This document shows positions 16,548 to 25,241 of a stretch of DNA of 64,000 bases, one piece after another. Position 1 is the first letter of the stretch. Every line of letters starts with the position of its first letter. Origin of the DNA: Vannielia litorea (GTDB taxonomy: Bacteria; Pseudomonadota; Alphaproteobacteria; Rhodobacterales; Rhodobacteraceae); assembly GCF_019801175.1 (NCBI RefSeq), contig NZ_JAHVJR010000001.1:2170001-2234000 (forward strand), read 5' to 3'. Under the pieces are notes generated by a model, which saw only the letters and a list, made by a program, of their open reading frames with translations, did no database searches and was not told the DNA's origin. Made by a program: the position numbers and the translations under genes.

Positions 16548-17768
16548 TCACGTCACCGCGCCCCGCTCGGCAAACCGCGGCTCGCGCCACTCGCCGCTCT
16601 CCAGCACATCGCGCAGCGCCAGCACCGCCCGCGCCACCTCCTCGAAGCTCAGGTACAGCGGCGCGAAGCCAAAGCGCAGCACGTCCGGCGCGCGGAAGTC
16701 CCCGATCACACCCCGCGCGATCAGCGCCTGAATGATCTCGTAGCCGTTGGGGTGGCGGAACGACACCTGGCTGCCCCGCGCCTCCGCCTCCCTCGGTGAA
16801 CCCAGCTCCAGCCCCGGGCACAGCGCCTCGACCCAGCGCACGAAGGCATCCGTCATCGCGCGGCTCTTCGCCCGCACCCCGGCCATATCCACCCCGTCCC
16901 AGTCGTCCAGCGCGCCTGACAGCGTGCGCATCGAGAGCACCGGCTGGGTGCCGGCCAAAAAGGCCTTCACCCCTTCCGCCGCCGCATAGCCCGGATCGAA
17001 GGCGAAAGGTCGGGCGTGGCCCCACCAGCCGCTCACCGGCTGGCGGATCTGCCCGTGGTGGCGCTCCGCGGCATAGACGAACCCCGGCGCCCCCGGCCCT
17101 CCGTTCAGGTACTTGTAGGTGCAGCCCACGGCAAAATCCGCGCCATCCCGATCCAGCGCCACTTCCAGCGCCCCGGCGGAATGCGACAGGTCCCAGACCG
17201 CCAGAGCACCCGCCTCCTGCGCCAGCACACTCAAGGCGCTCATATCCCGCACCGCGCCCGTCCGGTAATCCACCTGGTTCACCAACATGGCGGCAACCTC
17301 GCCAGAAAGAGCCGCCTCCACCGGCCCCTCGGCCAGCACCAGCCGCGCCCCCGCCGCCGCGCAGACCCCTTCCGCGATGTACAGATCAGTAGGAAAGCTC
17401 GTCGCCTCCGCCAAAATCACCCGCCGGTCCGGGCGCAGTGTCAAACAGGCGTGCAGCACCTTGTAGAGGTTCACCGAAATCGTGTCGCAGCAGGCCACCG
17501 AGCCCGCACGCGCCCCGATCAGCCGCCCGATCCTGTCGCCCAGCGCCATCGGCATCTCGAACCAGCCCGCCGCGTTCCACGAGCGGATCAGCCCCTCGGC
17601 CCATTCCTCCCGCGCCGCCACGTCGAGCGCAGCCAGCGCCGCATGGCTCGCGGGGCCGAGCGAATTTCCATCAAGGTAGATGACCCCCCCGGGGATCAGG
17701 TAACGCGCCCGCCTCTCGGCGAGCGCATCGGCGGCGTCGAGCGCGCGAGCGTCAGAAATCAGGTCCAT
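16548..17768 (-). CDS. kynU: Kynureninase
   Basis: 406 residues; PLP fold type I. Key features are YLDGNSLGP near residue 31 (typical kynureninase N-terminal motif), the aspartate and tyrosine pocket around VNQVDYRTG, and the PLP lysine K219 in GCTYKYLNGGPGAPGF. It hydrolyses kynurenine to anthranilate and alanine, a step of tryptophan breakdown. Other kyn genes are not adjacent, so it is a stand-alone copy here. The gene is preceded by the SulP transporter on the same strand with 37 bases between them. Confidence 0.94.
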   Translation of the reverse strand: MDLISDARALDAADALAERRARYLIPGGVIYLDGNSLGPASHAALAALDVAAREEWAEGLIRSWNAAGWFEMPMALGDRIGRLIGARAGSVACCDTISVNLYKVLHACLTLRPDRRVILAEATSFPTDLYIAEGVCAAAGARLVLAEGPVEAALSGEVAAMLVNQVDYRTGAVRDMSALSVLAQEAGALAVWDLSHSAGALEVALDRDGADFAVGCTYKYLNGGPGAPGFVYAAERHHGQIRQPVSGWWGHARPFAFDPGYAAAEGVKAFLAGTQPVLSMRTLSGALDDWDGVDMAGVRAKSRAMTDAFVRWVEALCPGLELGSPREAEARGSQVSFRHPNGYEIIQALIARGVIGDFRAPDVLRFGFAPLYLSFEEVARAVLALRDVLESGEWREPRFAERGAVT

Positions 17769-17805
17769 CCGCGGAGCCTCGCACGGCCCCGCGCGGCCCG
17801 CCAGC

Positions 17806-19452
17806 CTAATGCGCGTCGCCGAAGAGCCCCGTCTGCACCGGGTAGTTGGCGGCCACCTGGTATTCCGGGTCGTCCTCGCTCTTCTCCACGATCAGCCCGG
17901 TCTGGCTCAGCAGCTTGCGGCAATCCCGGCTGAGGTGCCGAAGGTGCAGCTCCTTGCCCTCTTCGAGGTACTTCTTCGCCATCCCTTCGATCGCCGAAAG
18001 CGCCGTCTGGTCAGCCACCCGGCTCTCGGCGAAATCGACGATCACCACCTTCGGGTCGTCCTTCGGGGTGAACAGCTCGGTGAACCCGTCCGCCGAGCCA
18101 AAGAACAGCGGCCCGACGACCTGATACACCTTTGCGCCTTCCGGAGTGGTGTAGCTCTTCGCGGTGATCCGCTTTGCGTTCTGCCACGCGTAATGCAGGG
18201 CCGACACGATCACGCCGACGACCACCGCCACCGCGAGGTCTTCCAGCACCGTGACGACCGTCACGAGGATGGTAACGAAGCTGGCGAACTTGGTGCTCAC
18301 CCGCATGATCCGGAAGGTGTTCCACGCGAAGGTGCCGATCACCACCATGAACATCACGCCCACCAGAGCGGCCAGCGGGATCTGCTCGATCAGCGGCGAG
18401 GCGAACAGGATGAACGACAGCAAAAACAGCGCCGCCGCAATCGCCGCCAGCCGGGTCCGGCCGCCGGATTTCACGTTGATCATCGACTGCCCGATCATCG
18501 CGCAGCCGCCCATGCCGCCGAAAAAGCCGGTCACCGTGTTGGCCATACCCTGCGCCACGCACTCTTTCGAGGCGCCGCCGCGCTGGTCGGTCATCTGGTT
18601 CACGAGGTTCAGCGTCAGCAGGCTCTCGATCAGGCCGATGGCCGCGAGGATCAGCGCATAGGGGAAGATGATGTAAAGCGTCTCGAGGTTCAGCGGCGCC
18701 AGCGGCGTGCCATAGAGCCCATCGCCCTCGCCAAACGGCACATGAAACGGTGGCAGCGTGCCGGCGATGGAGGCCATGTCGCCCACCCGCGGGACGGGGA
18801 TGTTGAACACGATCACGAGGATCGCCACAATCCCGATGCCCGCCAGCGGCGCCGGGATCACGTTGGTCACCTTCGGCAGGCCCCAGATGATCAGCATGGT
18901 CAGCGCCACAAGGCCCAGCATCAGCATCAGCGGCCCGCCCGAGAGCCATTCGCCATCGCCGCCCGGCACCTTGAACTGCCCGAGCTGCGCCAGAAAAATA
19001 ACAATCGCCAGCCCGTTCACGAAGCCCAGCATTACCGCATGGGGCACCAGCCGGATGAACCGCCCGAGGTGAAAGATCCCTGCCGCGATCTGCAAGATCC
19101 CCATCAGGATCACCGTGGCGAAGAGGTATTCCACCCCGTGCTCCACCACCAGCGCCACCATCACCACCGCCAGCGCGCCCGTCGCGCCCGAGATCATGCC
19201 GGGCCGCCCGCCGAAGACCGCCGTAATCAGGCCCACGATGAAGGCGGCGTAGAGGCCCACCAACGGGTGCACATGGGCGACAAAGGCAAAGGCCACCGCC
19301 TCGGGCACCAGCGCCAGCGCCACCGTGAGGCCCGAGAGCACCTCGGTCTTGACCCGCGCGGCCACCGGCTCGTCGCCCTGCCGAAAGTCTCCCATCAGCC
19401 CCTTGGCAAAGGCGAAATACGGGCTCTTGCCCGCGCGTGGCGTGTCACTCAT
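17806..19452 (-). CDS. SulP-family anion transporter with STAS domain
   Basis: 548 residues from MSDTPRAGKSPYFAFAKGLM. The N-terminal membrane part (about residues 30-400, 10-14 segments) carries the SulP signature ALALVPEAVAFAFVAHVHPLVGLYAAF and NVKSGGRTRLAA. A C-terminal STAS domain spans about residues 430-530 (KVVIVDFAESRVADQTALSAIEG). Members move sulfate or bicarbonate; the substrate cannot be decided from sequence alone. GGAAGAG is placed 6 bases before the ATG. It shares the strand with kynU but no functional tie is evident. Confidence 0.92.
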   Translation of the reverse strand: MSDTPRAGKSPYFAFAKGLMGDFRQGDEPVAARVKTEVLSGLTVALALVPEAVAFAFVAHVHPLVGLYAAFIVGLITAVFGGRPGMISGATGALAVVMVALVVEHGVEYLFATVILMGILQIAAGIFHLGRFIRLVPHAVMLGFVNGLAIVIFLAQLGQFKVPGGDGEWLSGGPLMLMLGLVALTMLIIWGLPKVTNVIPAPLAGIGIVAILVIVFNIPVPRVGDMASIAGTLPPFHVPFGEGDGLYGTPLAPLNLETLYIIFPYALILAAIGLIESLLTLNLVNQMTDQRGGASKECVAQGMANTVTGFFGGMGGCAMIGQSMINVKSGGRTRLAAIAAALFLLSFILFASPLIEQIPLAALVGVMFMVVIGTFAWNTFRIMRVSTKFASFVTILVTVVTVLEDLAVAVVVGVIVSALHYAWQNAKRITAKSYTTPEGAKVYQVVGPLFFGSADGFTELFTPKDDPKVVIVDFAESRVADQTALSAIEGMAKKYLEEGKELHLRHLSRDCRKLLSQTGLIVEKSEDDPEYQVAANYPVQTGLFGDAH

Positions 19453-19612
19453 GTTGTCTCTTCCGGCTGGCTCGGCGGTTCGCTGCGCTGCGGCTAGCAT
19501 GTTTGCGCTAGCGGCAAAACCCCTGCACGGTGTCGCAGGGCCGGGTTAACCAAAATGCTTGCAGGGTTGCGCCGGATTGGGCTCCATCGGGGCATTCGCA
19601 AAGGGATACGGC

Positions 19613-20479
19613 ATGAAACGGATGATCGGCATAATCGGCGGCTCGGGGCTTTACGACATCGCGGGGCTGGAAGATGCCCGCTGGCAGCACCTAGATACGC
19701 CCTGGGGCAAACCCTCGGACGCGGTCTTCACCGGCACCCTCGACGGCGCGCCACTGGCCTTCCTGCCCCGCCACGGGCGCGGCCATGTGCATACGCCCTC
19801 CACCGTGCCCTACCGCGCCAACATCGCCGCGCTCAAGATGCTCGGCGTGACCGATGTGGTGAGTATCTCCGCCTGCGGGAGCTTCCGCGAGGAGATGGCG
19901 CCGGGCGATTTCGTGCTCGTCGACCAGTTCATCGACCGCACCTTCGCCCGCGAAAAGAGCTTCTTCTCCTCCGGCTGCGTCGCGCATGTCAGCATGGCCC
20001 ACCCGACCTGCGCCCACCTCGGCGCCGATCTTGCCGAGGCCGCCCGCAGCGCTGGGGCCACGGTTCACCCGCGCGGCACCTATCTGGCCATGGAAGGACC
20101 GCAATTTTCCTCCGTCGCGGAGTCGAAGATGTATCGCGGCTGGGGCTGCGACGTGATCGGGATGACCAACATGCCCGAGGCCAAACTCGCCCGCGAAGCC
20201 GAGCTTTGCTACGCCTCGCTGGCAATGATCACCGACTATGACAGCTGGCACGAGGGCCACGGCACCGTGGACATCACCGAAATCATCGCCACCCTCCACG
20301 GCAACTCCGCCCGCGCCAAGGACACCATCGCCGCCCTCCCCGCCCGCCTCGGCCCCGAGCACACGCCCTGCCCACACGGCTGCGACACCGCCCTCGAACA
20401 CGCCATCATGACCGCCCCCGAAGCCCGCGACCCCGCCCTCATCGAAAAGCTGAAAACCATCGCCGCCCGCGTCCTTTAG
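19613..20479 (+). CDS. mtnP: S-methyl-5'-thioadenosine phosphorylase
   Basis: 288 residues, MKRMIGIIGGSGLYDIAGLED. The phosphate-binding GGSGLY at the N-terminus, PRHGRGHVHTPSTVPYRANI (MTAP/PNP family signature) and EGPQFSSVAESKMYRGWGCDVIGMTNMPEA (substrate pocket) identify it. It cleaves methylthioadenosine to adenine and methylthioribose-1-phosphate for methionine salvage; adenine could then be recovered by the apt product encoded 4 kb away. An in-frame start 54 bases upstream is possible, but AAGGGA before 19613 and the conserved N-terminus favour the shorter form. It is divergent from the SulP gene. Confidence 0.94.
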   Translation: MKRMIGIIGGSGLYDIAGLEDARWQHLDTPWGKPSDAVFTGTLDGAPLAFLPRHGRGHVHTPSTVPYRANIAALKMLGVTDVVSISACGSFREEMAPGDFVLVDQFIDRTFAREKSFFSSGCVAHVSMAHPTCAHLGADLAEAARSAGATVHPRGTYLAMEGPQFSSVAESKMYRGWGCDVIGMTNMPEAKLAREAELCYASLAMITDYDSWHEGHGTVDITEIIATLHGNSARAKDTIAALPARLGPEHTPCPHGCDTALEHAIMTAPEARDPALIEKLKTIAARVL

Positions 20480-20517
20480 GTCACGGCCCGTCCTTGCCAC
20501 CCCGCCCGACCCTGCGC

Positions 20518-20952
20518 CTACCCCCGGTCCCCCCGCTGCCGCAGCCGCGTCTGCCGCAGGGTCTCCACCAGCATCGCCGCCAGCAGGGCAAACACCAGCA
20601 GCCCGTTCGCCGCCGCCAGCCCGCCCAGCAGCCGCCACTCCAGCGGCAGGAGGATGTCGCCGAACCCGAGCGTGGTGAAGGCCACCAGCGCGAAATACAC
20701 CGAGGCCTCCAGCGTCACGAAGACCCCCAAGGCCCAGAGCGCCAGCGCCCAGATCCAGACCGCGGCGGTCATCACCACCAACGTCCAGAGCATCACCGCA
20801 ACGACCGCCGCCACCAGCCGCGGCCCCTGCGGCGGGCGGATCACCCAGCCGTGGATGCGGGCCAAGAATGCCTCCAGCCCCCAGAGCGACAGCGCCGCGA
20901 CCACCGTGGTCGCCGCCATGATCGCCGAGCCGAGCAGCAGCTGGATCAGCAC
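20518..20952 (-). CDS. Two-TM potassium-channel-like protein
   Basis: 144 residues starting with GTG (VLIQLLLGSAIMAATT). Segments near residues 5-30, 48-80 and 105-132 are hydrophobic. Between the last two lies a pore-loop sequence YFALVAFTTLGFGDILLP, where TLGFGD (T94-D99) corresponds to the TVGYGD selectivity filter of the Ion_trans_2 family. The GTG start overlaps the stop of the preceding TRIC-like gene, so the two are coupled. It is likely a small cation channel, with ion selectivity uncertain because of the altered filter. Confidence 0.8.
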   Translation of the reverse strand: MLIQLLLGSAIMAATTVVAALSLWGLEAFLARIHGWVIRPPQGPRLVAAVVAVMLWTLVVMTAAVWIWALALWALGVFVTLEASVYFALVAFTTLGFGDILLPLEWRLLGGLAAANGLLVFALLAAMLVETLRQTRLRQRGDRG

Positions 20953-21602
20953 CCGTCGCCCCCTTCGATCTCCGACACCTCCCGCCCGGGCCGCGCACGG
21001 TAGCGCGGCAGCGACAGGCCCCACCAGAGGCCCGCCGCCCGCAAGCCCAGCGCCACCGCAAAGCCCGCCACCAGCGCCAGCTCCCGGCCCAGCCCGGCCA
21101 TGTCGGCCATTGCCAGCACCAAGGCGCCCGCAAAGGCCGCCGTCACATAGATTTCCCGCCGCAGGATCACCGGCTCCTCGCCTCCCAGCAGGTCGCGCAG
21201 GATGCCGCCGAAGGAGGCCGTCGCCACCCCCATCGCCACGGCAACCGAGGGCCCCGCCCCCGCATCCAGCGCCCGCTCCGCGCCGGTGACGGCAAAGAGC
21301 GCCAGCCCCACGGCGTCGAACCACAGCAGCACCCGGTAGCGCGAGGCCGGGATGTGGGCCACGAAGAACACGAGCGCCCCCACGCCCGCGCAGACCAGCA
21401 GCACCTCGGGCCGCACCACCCAGAACACCGGCGCCAGCCCCAGCACGAGGTCACGCAGCGTTCCGCCCCCCACGCCAGTCACCACCGCGAGCAGCACAAA
21501 GCCCACCACGTCCATCTCCTTGCGTGAGGCCACCAGCGCCCCGGTCACCGCAAAGACGCAAAGCCCGAACCAATCCAGAACCGCCGTCACCGTCTCGAAC
21601 AT
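20946..21602 (-). CDS. TRIC/UPF0126-family membrane protein
   Basis: 218 residues from MFETVTAVLDWFGLCVFAVTG, with about seven membrane segments. The internal repeat typical of UPF0126 is clear: FAVTGALVASRKEMDVVGFVLLAVVTGVGGGTLRD and, about 85 residues later, FAVTGAERALDAGAGPSVAVAMGVATASFGGILRD. Bacterial members are homotrimeric monovalent-cation (potassium) channels. AGGAGG seven bases upstream fixes the start, shorter than the open frame. It overlaps the pore-loop protein gene downstream, forming a two-gene unit. Confidence 0.9.
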   Translation of the reverse strand: MFETVTAVLDWFGLCVFAVTGALVASRKEMDVVGFVLLAVVTGVGGGTLRDLVLGLAPVFWVVRPEVLLVCAGVGALVFFVAHIPASRYRVLLWFDAVGLALFAVTGAERALDAGAGPSVAVAMGVATASFGGILRDLLGGEEPVILRREIYVTAAFAGALVLAMADMAGLGRELALVAGFAVALGLRAAGLWWGLSLPRYRARPGREVSEIEGGDGC

Positions 21603-21765
21603 CAGCCGCCCTCCTGCCTCTACCTGACCCTGCGCACCCAATAGGCGCAACCCGTTGGGTGGGCAATCTGCCCGCCTGCCCCTAACCGCGCCCTATCACT
21701 CCACATGCCGCCCATTGACCCGCCCCGCCCCCCGTGGCTTCCTCCCCGCAAAAGGAGACCCGCCC

Positions 21766-22386
21766 ATGCCCCTCGACCTCTGGCTCGCCTTCGCCGCCGC
21801 CTCGACCGCCCTGCTGCTGATCCCCGGCCCCACCGTGCTGCTGGTGCTCTCCTATGCGCTGAGCCAGGGCCGGCGCACCGCGCTGGCCTGCGCCACCGGG
21901 GTCGCCGCAGGCGACCTGATCGCCATGAGCGCCTCCCTCGCGGGCCTCGGCGCCCTCGTCGCCGCCTCCGCCACGGCCTTCACCCTGCTCAAATGGGCCG
22001 GGGCAATCTACCTCGCCTACCTCGGCCTCAAGCTCCTGCGCGCGCCCGCCGCCAGCCTCGACCGGCCAGAGGCAGAACCGGCACGCCCCGCCACCATCTT
22101 CCGCCACGCCGCCACCGTGACTGCGCTGAACCCCAAGTCGATCGCCTTCTTCATCGCCTTCGTCCCGCAGTTCGTCATGCCCGCGCAGCCGCTGCTCCCG
22201 CAGTTCGCAATCCTCACCGCCACCTTCGTCACCCTCGCGGCCCTCAATGCCTTGGCCTACGCGCTCGCCGCCGACCGCCTCCGCGCCACCATCCGCCGCC
22301 CCGCCGTGCTGACATGGCTCACTCGTGCGGGCGGCGGCGCGCTCCTCGCCATGGCCGCCGCCACCGCCACCCTCCGCCGCGCGTGA
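21766..22386 (+). CDS. LysE/RhtB-family amino-acid exporter
   Basis: 206 residues, MPLDLWLAFAAASTALLLIPGP. It has about six membrane segments; PGPTVLLVLSYALSQGRRTALACATGVAAGD is the LysE-family N-terminal signature (PGPxxLxVxxxxLxxGRRxGL). LNPKSIAFFIAFVPQFV in the middle is also typical. It exports amino acids or related metabolites; the substrate is unknown. AAAGGAG lies seven bases upstream. Its stop overlaps the GTG start of the next gene (GTGA at 22383-22386). Confidence 0.92.
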   Translation: MPLDLWLAFAAASTALLLIPGPTVLLVLSYALSQGRRTALACATGVAAGDLIAMSASLAGLGALVAASATAFTLLKWAGAIYLAYLGLKLLRAPAASLDRPEAEPARPATIFRHAATVTALNPKSIAFFIAFVPQFVMPAQPLLPQFAILTATFVTLAALNALAYALAADRLRATIRRPAVLTWLTRAGGGALLAMAAATATLRRA

Positions 22387-23657
22387 CCGCCCCCAAACAC
22401 ATCCTCCTCCTCGGCGCCGATGGCTTCATCGGCCGCCACGTCGCCTATGCCGCCCGCGCGGCAGGGTACCGCGTTACCTGCATCGCCCGCCGCACCTCAG
22501 CCCTGAAGGCCCTCGGCTTCGAAACATTCCAAGCCGACCTCACCGCCGAGAAATGGCACAGCGCCTCCTCCTGGAAAGACCTCGCCCGCACCGCCCACGG
22601 CGTTATCAATTGCGCGGGCCTGCTCACCGGCTCCCCCGCCGCCTTCGCCGCCGTCCACGAGCACGCCCCCGCCGCGCTCTACGATGCCCTGCCCCACGGC
22701 GGCTTCCTCACCCTGCTCTCCGCCACTGGCATAGAGGCCGAGACTCCCTTCGCCGAAGCCCGCCGCACCGGCGAACTCACGGCCAAGCTCGCCTCCGAGA
22801 ACGGGCGCCACCGCCTCACCATCCTCCGCGCCGGCCTCGTGCTCGGCGACGGTGCCTACGGCGGCTCCGCCGTCCTCCGCGCCCTCGCCGCCTTCCCCTT
22901 CCTGATGCCCGTGCTCGGACGCGGCAAACACCGGTTCAACCCCTGCCACGCCGAGGATCTCGCCCAACGCCTCCTCGCCGCCACCGAAGAGGACAACGGC
23001 CCCCAGCCGATCCCCACCGGCGGGGCCGACACGCTAACCCTCAAGGAACTCACCGCCGCCACCCGCGCCCACCTCGGCCTCCGCCCCGTGCCCTCGCTCC
23101 CCGTCCCGATGCCCCTCGCCCGCCTCCTCGGGCGACTGGGCGACGCCATGCGCGCCGGCCCCTTCTCCACCACCGCGCTGGCACAACTCGAACATGGCGT
23201 CCTCGCCCCCACCTCCACGCCCCTCCCCGGCGCATCCACCTTCATCGCCCGCAGGCCGCCCACCCCGGCAGACCTCTGGCACGCCCGCCTCTACCTGCTC
23301 CGCCCGGTGCTGCGCCTCACCCTCTGCCTGCTCTGGCTGGTCTCCGGCCTGCTCGGCCTCTTCGCCCCGCCCGCCAGCTACCTGCCCGACCTCGCCGCCA
23401 CCGGCCTGCCGCCAGACACCCTCACCCATGCCGCCCGCGCCTTCGGCCTGCTCGACCTCGCCCTCGCCGCCGCCGTCTTCCGCAACTGGCGCCCGCGCCT
23501 CACCTTCTGGGCGCAGGCCCTGCTCATCACTGGCTACACCGCAGGCCTCACCGCAATCGCGCCCCACCTCTGGCTCGATCCCTACGGCGCCCTGTTGAAG
23601 AACCTGCCCATCCTCGCCCTCCTGCTCACCACCCGCGCCCTCGACACCGAGCGTTAA
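22383..23657 (+). CDS. NAD(P)-binding SDR fused to a DoxX-like membrane domain
   Basis: 424 residues, GTG start (MTAPKHILLLGADGFIG). The N-terminal part is an extended-SDR/NmrA-like Rossmann fold (LGADGFIGRHVAYAARAAGY, ATGIEAETPFAEARRTGE, NPCHAEDLAQRLL). From about residue 295 to the end there are four hydrophobic segments of DoxX-like type (LRLTLCLLWLVSGLLGLFAP, FGLLDLALAAAVF, ALLITGYTAGLTAI, ILALLLTTRALD). The GTG overlaps the LysE stop. The classic Tyr-xxx-Lys catalytic pair is not obvious, so it may bind NAD(P) without being a standard dehydrogenase. Similar fusions are annotated widely without function. Confidence 0.8.
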   Translation: MTAPKHILLLGADGFIGRHVAYAARAAGYRVTCIARRTSALKALGFETFQADLTAEKWHSASSWKDLARTAHGVINCAGLLTGSPAAFAAVHEHAPAALYDALPHGGFLTLLSATGIEAETPFAEARRTGELTAKLASENGRHRLTILRAGLVLGDGAYGGSAVLRALAAFPFLMPVLGRGKHRFNPCHAEDLAQRLLAATEEDNGPQPIPTGGADTLTLKELTAATRAHLGLRPVPSLPVPMPLARLLGRLGDAMRAGPFSTTALAQLEHGVLAPTSTPLPGASTFIARRPPTPADLWHARLYLLRPVLRLTLCLLWLVSGLLGLFAPPASYLPDLAATGLPPDTLTHAARAFGLLDLALAAAVFRNWRPRLTFWAQALLITGYTAGLTAIAPHLWLDPYGALLKNLPILALLLTTRALDTER

Positions 23658-23691
23658 GCCCGCATCAAGATTAATCGCCTCGCCCCGCCCT

Positions 23692-23735
23692 TCATCTTGG
23701 CTCAAATATCTCCGGGGGGTGCGGGGGGCAGGCCC
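23692..23735 (+). repeat. Intergenic repeat, copy 3, with G-run/C-run hairpin
   Basis: Contains CTTGGCTCAAATATCTCCGG followed by a G-run, then GCGGGGGGCAGGCCCCCCGC, a 6-bp G/C hairpin with flanking pairs. The first part matches the repeats at 16032-16072 and 16409-16435, and copy 2 is also followed by such a hairpin. It lies between two plus-strand genes. Confidence 0.5.
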
Positions 23736-23766
23736 CCCGCTCCAACGCCAACCAAGGCACCACCGC

Positions 23767-24240
23767 ATGGACCTCTACGAAACCCTCAAATGGCTCCACA
23801 TCCTTTCCTCCACGGTGCTCTTCGGCACCGGGATCGGGACCGCCTTCCAGATGGTCATGGCCATGCGCACGCAGAACCCCCAAACCGTGGCCCACACGGC
23901 AAACCACGTCGTGCTGGCCGACTGGCTCTTCACCACTCCGGCAGGCATCGCCCAGCCGCTCACCGGCCTCGGCCTGATCCACGCCGCCGGATACAGCCTC
24001 ACCGAGCCCTGGCTGCTCGCCACATACGCCCTCTACCTGCTGGCCTTCGCCTGCTGGGCGCCCGTGGTGCACCTGCAAATCGGCATCCGCAACGCCGCCC
24101 GCACCGCCGCCGCCACAGGCCAGCCCCTGCCCGCCTCCGCCCTCCGCGCCTACCGCATCTGGTTCGCCCTCGGCTGGCCCGCATTCGCCGCGCTCACCGC
24201 CGTCTTCTGGCTCATGGTCTCCAAGCCGCAGCTCTGGTGA
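23767..24240 (+). CDS. DUF2269-family integral membrane protein
   Basis: 157 residues, MDLYETLKWLHILSSTVLFGTGIGTAFQM. Four membrane segments are predicted near residues 8-28, 48-72, 79-99 and 133-153. The opening WLHILSSTVLFGTGIGTAF and the later PAGIAQPLTGLGLI match the DUF2269 pattern. Members are uncharacterised, sometimes annotated near heme- or redox-related genes. The frame is open further upstream, but the family N-terminus fixes 23767. Confidence 0.85.
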   Translation: MDLYETLKWLHILSSTVLFGTGIGTAFQMVMAMRTQNPQTVAHTANHVVLADWLFTTPAGIAQPLTGLGLIHAAGYSLTEPWLLATYALYLLAFACWAPVVHLQIGIRNAARTAAATGQPLPASALRAYRIWFALGWPAFAALTAVFWLMVSKPQLW

Positions 24241-24299
24241 CCCCTTCTCATCCGCGGCCCCGCCCGCTACCAATGAGCCGACCGACACGGGAGACAACC

Positions 24300-24662
24300 A
24301 TGAACCGCACCTTCCTCGCCGCCGCCCTCTGCATGGCCACCACCGCGCCCGCGCTCTCCGAGGCCTACATGATGGGCACCGGCCGCTGGACCTGCGAGCG
24401 CGCCCGCGCCGCCTTCGTCACCCAGAACGTGACCGATCAGGCCCAGGTCGCCGGCTGGATTCTCGGCTATTGGTCCCACGCCTCCATCGACAAGCCCACC
24501 GCCTTTCTCGACAAGATGCAGGAAGTCGGCGGCACCAAGATCGTCGAGATCACCCTCGCCGAATGCCAGAAGAACCCCAACGCGATGCTCTTTCAGGTGA
24601 CCGAGGCGATCCTCCAGAACTCGCTGAACGAGCAGGACGAGAGCGGCGCGGCGTCCGAGTAG
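24300..24662 (+). CDS. Small secreted protein, HdeA/Rap1a-like size
   Basis: 120 residues. The signal peptide is MNRTFLAAALCMATTAPALS (cleavage probably after ALSEA). The mature part is about 95 residues with two cysteines, in WTCERARAAF and LAECQKNPNAM, that would form one disulphide in the periplasm; this layout resembles HdeA-like or Rap1a-type proteins. The motif VAGWILGYWSHAS lies between. A ribosome binding site (GGGAGACAACC) precedes the ATG. It is followed by apt after 15 bases. Function uncertain. Confidence 0.7.
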   Translation: MNRTFLAAALCMATTAPALSEAYMMGTGRWTCERARAAFVTQNVTDQAQVAGWILGYWSHASIDKPTAFLDKMQEVGGTKIVEITLAECQKNPNAMLFQVTEAILQNSLNEQDESGAASE

Positions 24663-24677
24663 GCGGTTCTGACACCG

Positions 24678-25208
24678 ATGAAATCCGTCGCCGACTACAT
24701 CCGCACCATCGCCGATTTCCCCCATGAGGGGATCATGTTCCGCGATGTCACCACGCTCTTTGCTGACCCGCGCGGCATGCGGCTCTGCATCGACCAGATG
24801 CTTCACCCCTACGCCGGCGCGCCGATCGACAAGGTCGTGGGTCTCGAGGCCCGCGGCTTCATCCTCGGCGGCGCTATCGCCCACCAACTCGGCACCGGCT
24901 TCGTGCCGATCCGCAAGAAGGGCAAGCTCCCCGGCACGGTGATCTCCGAGGCCTACACGCTGGAATACGGCGAGGCGGTGATGGAGGTGCATGACGACGC
25001 CATCGCGGCGGGCGAGCGCATCCTGCTGGTCGATGACCTGCTCGCCACCGGCGGCACGGCGGAGGCCGGGATCAAGCTGGTCGAACGCCTCGGCGGCGTC
25101 ATCACCGGCTGCGCCTTCATCGTCGACCTCCCCGACCTCGGCGGCCGCAAACGCCTCGAAGGCCTCGGCATGGAGGTCCACGCCCTCACCGCTTACGAGG
25201 GCCACTGA
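24678..25208 (+). CDS. apt: Adenine phosphoribosyltransferase
   Basis: 176 residues. FPHEGIMFRDVTTLFADP is the APRT N-terminal signature; GLEARGFILGGAIAHQLG follows, and ILLVDDLLATGGTAEAGIKL is the PRPP-binding loop. The enzyme makes AMP from adenine and PRPP. It is the natural partner of MTA phosphorylase (mtnP at 19613), which releases adenine. It begins 15 bases after the small secreted protein gene; a shared transcript is possible. Confidence 0.96.
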   Translation: MKSVADYIRTIADFPHEGIMFRDVTTLFADPRGMRLCIDQMLHPYAGAPIDKVVGLEARGFILGGAIAHQLGTGFVPIRKKGKLPGTVISEAYTLEYGEAVMEVHDDAIAAGERILLVDDLLATGGTAEAGIKLVERLGGVITGCAFIVDLPDLGGRKRLEGLGMEVHALTAYEGH

Positions 25209-25212
25209 CGGT

Positions 25213-25241
25213 GCGGGGCGGGACTTGTCCCGGCTCCCCGC
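25213..25241 (+). terminator. Hairpin after apt
   Basis: Nested stems GCGGGG/CCCCGC (25213-25218, 25236-25241) and GGGAC/GTCCC (25220-25224, 25227-25231) form a stable hairpin just after the apt stop. No T-run follows, so it may be a Rho-assisted end or an RNA-stabilising structure. Confidence 0.4.

Noticed and set aside
16249..16731. 160-codon frame in the gene-free region before kynU
   Set aside because: Overlaps the 3' end of kynU on the other strand, has no ribosome binding site and a composition expected of non-coding GC-rich DNA.
17809..19497. 562-codon plus-strand frame opposite the SulP transporter
   Set aside because: Shadow frame of a high-GC gene; rich in His, Gln and Arg with no motifs, and SulP with STAS is certain on the other strand.
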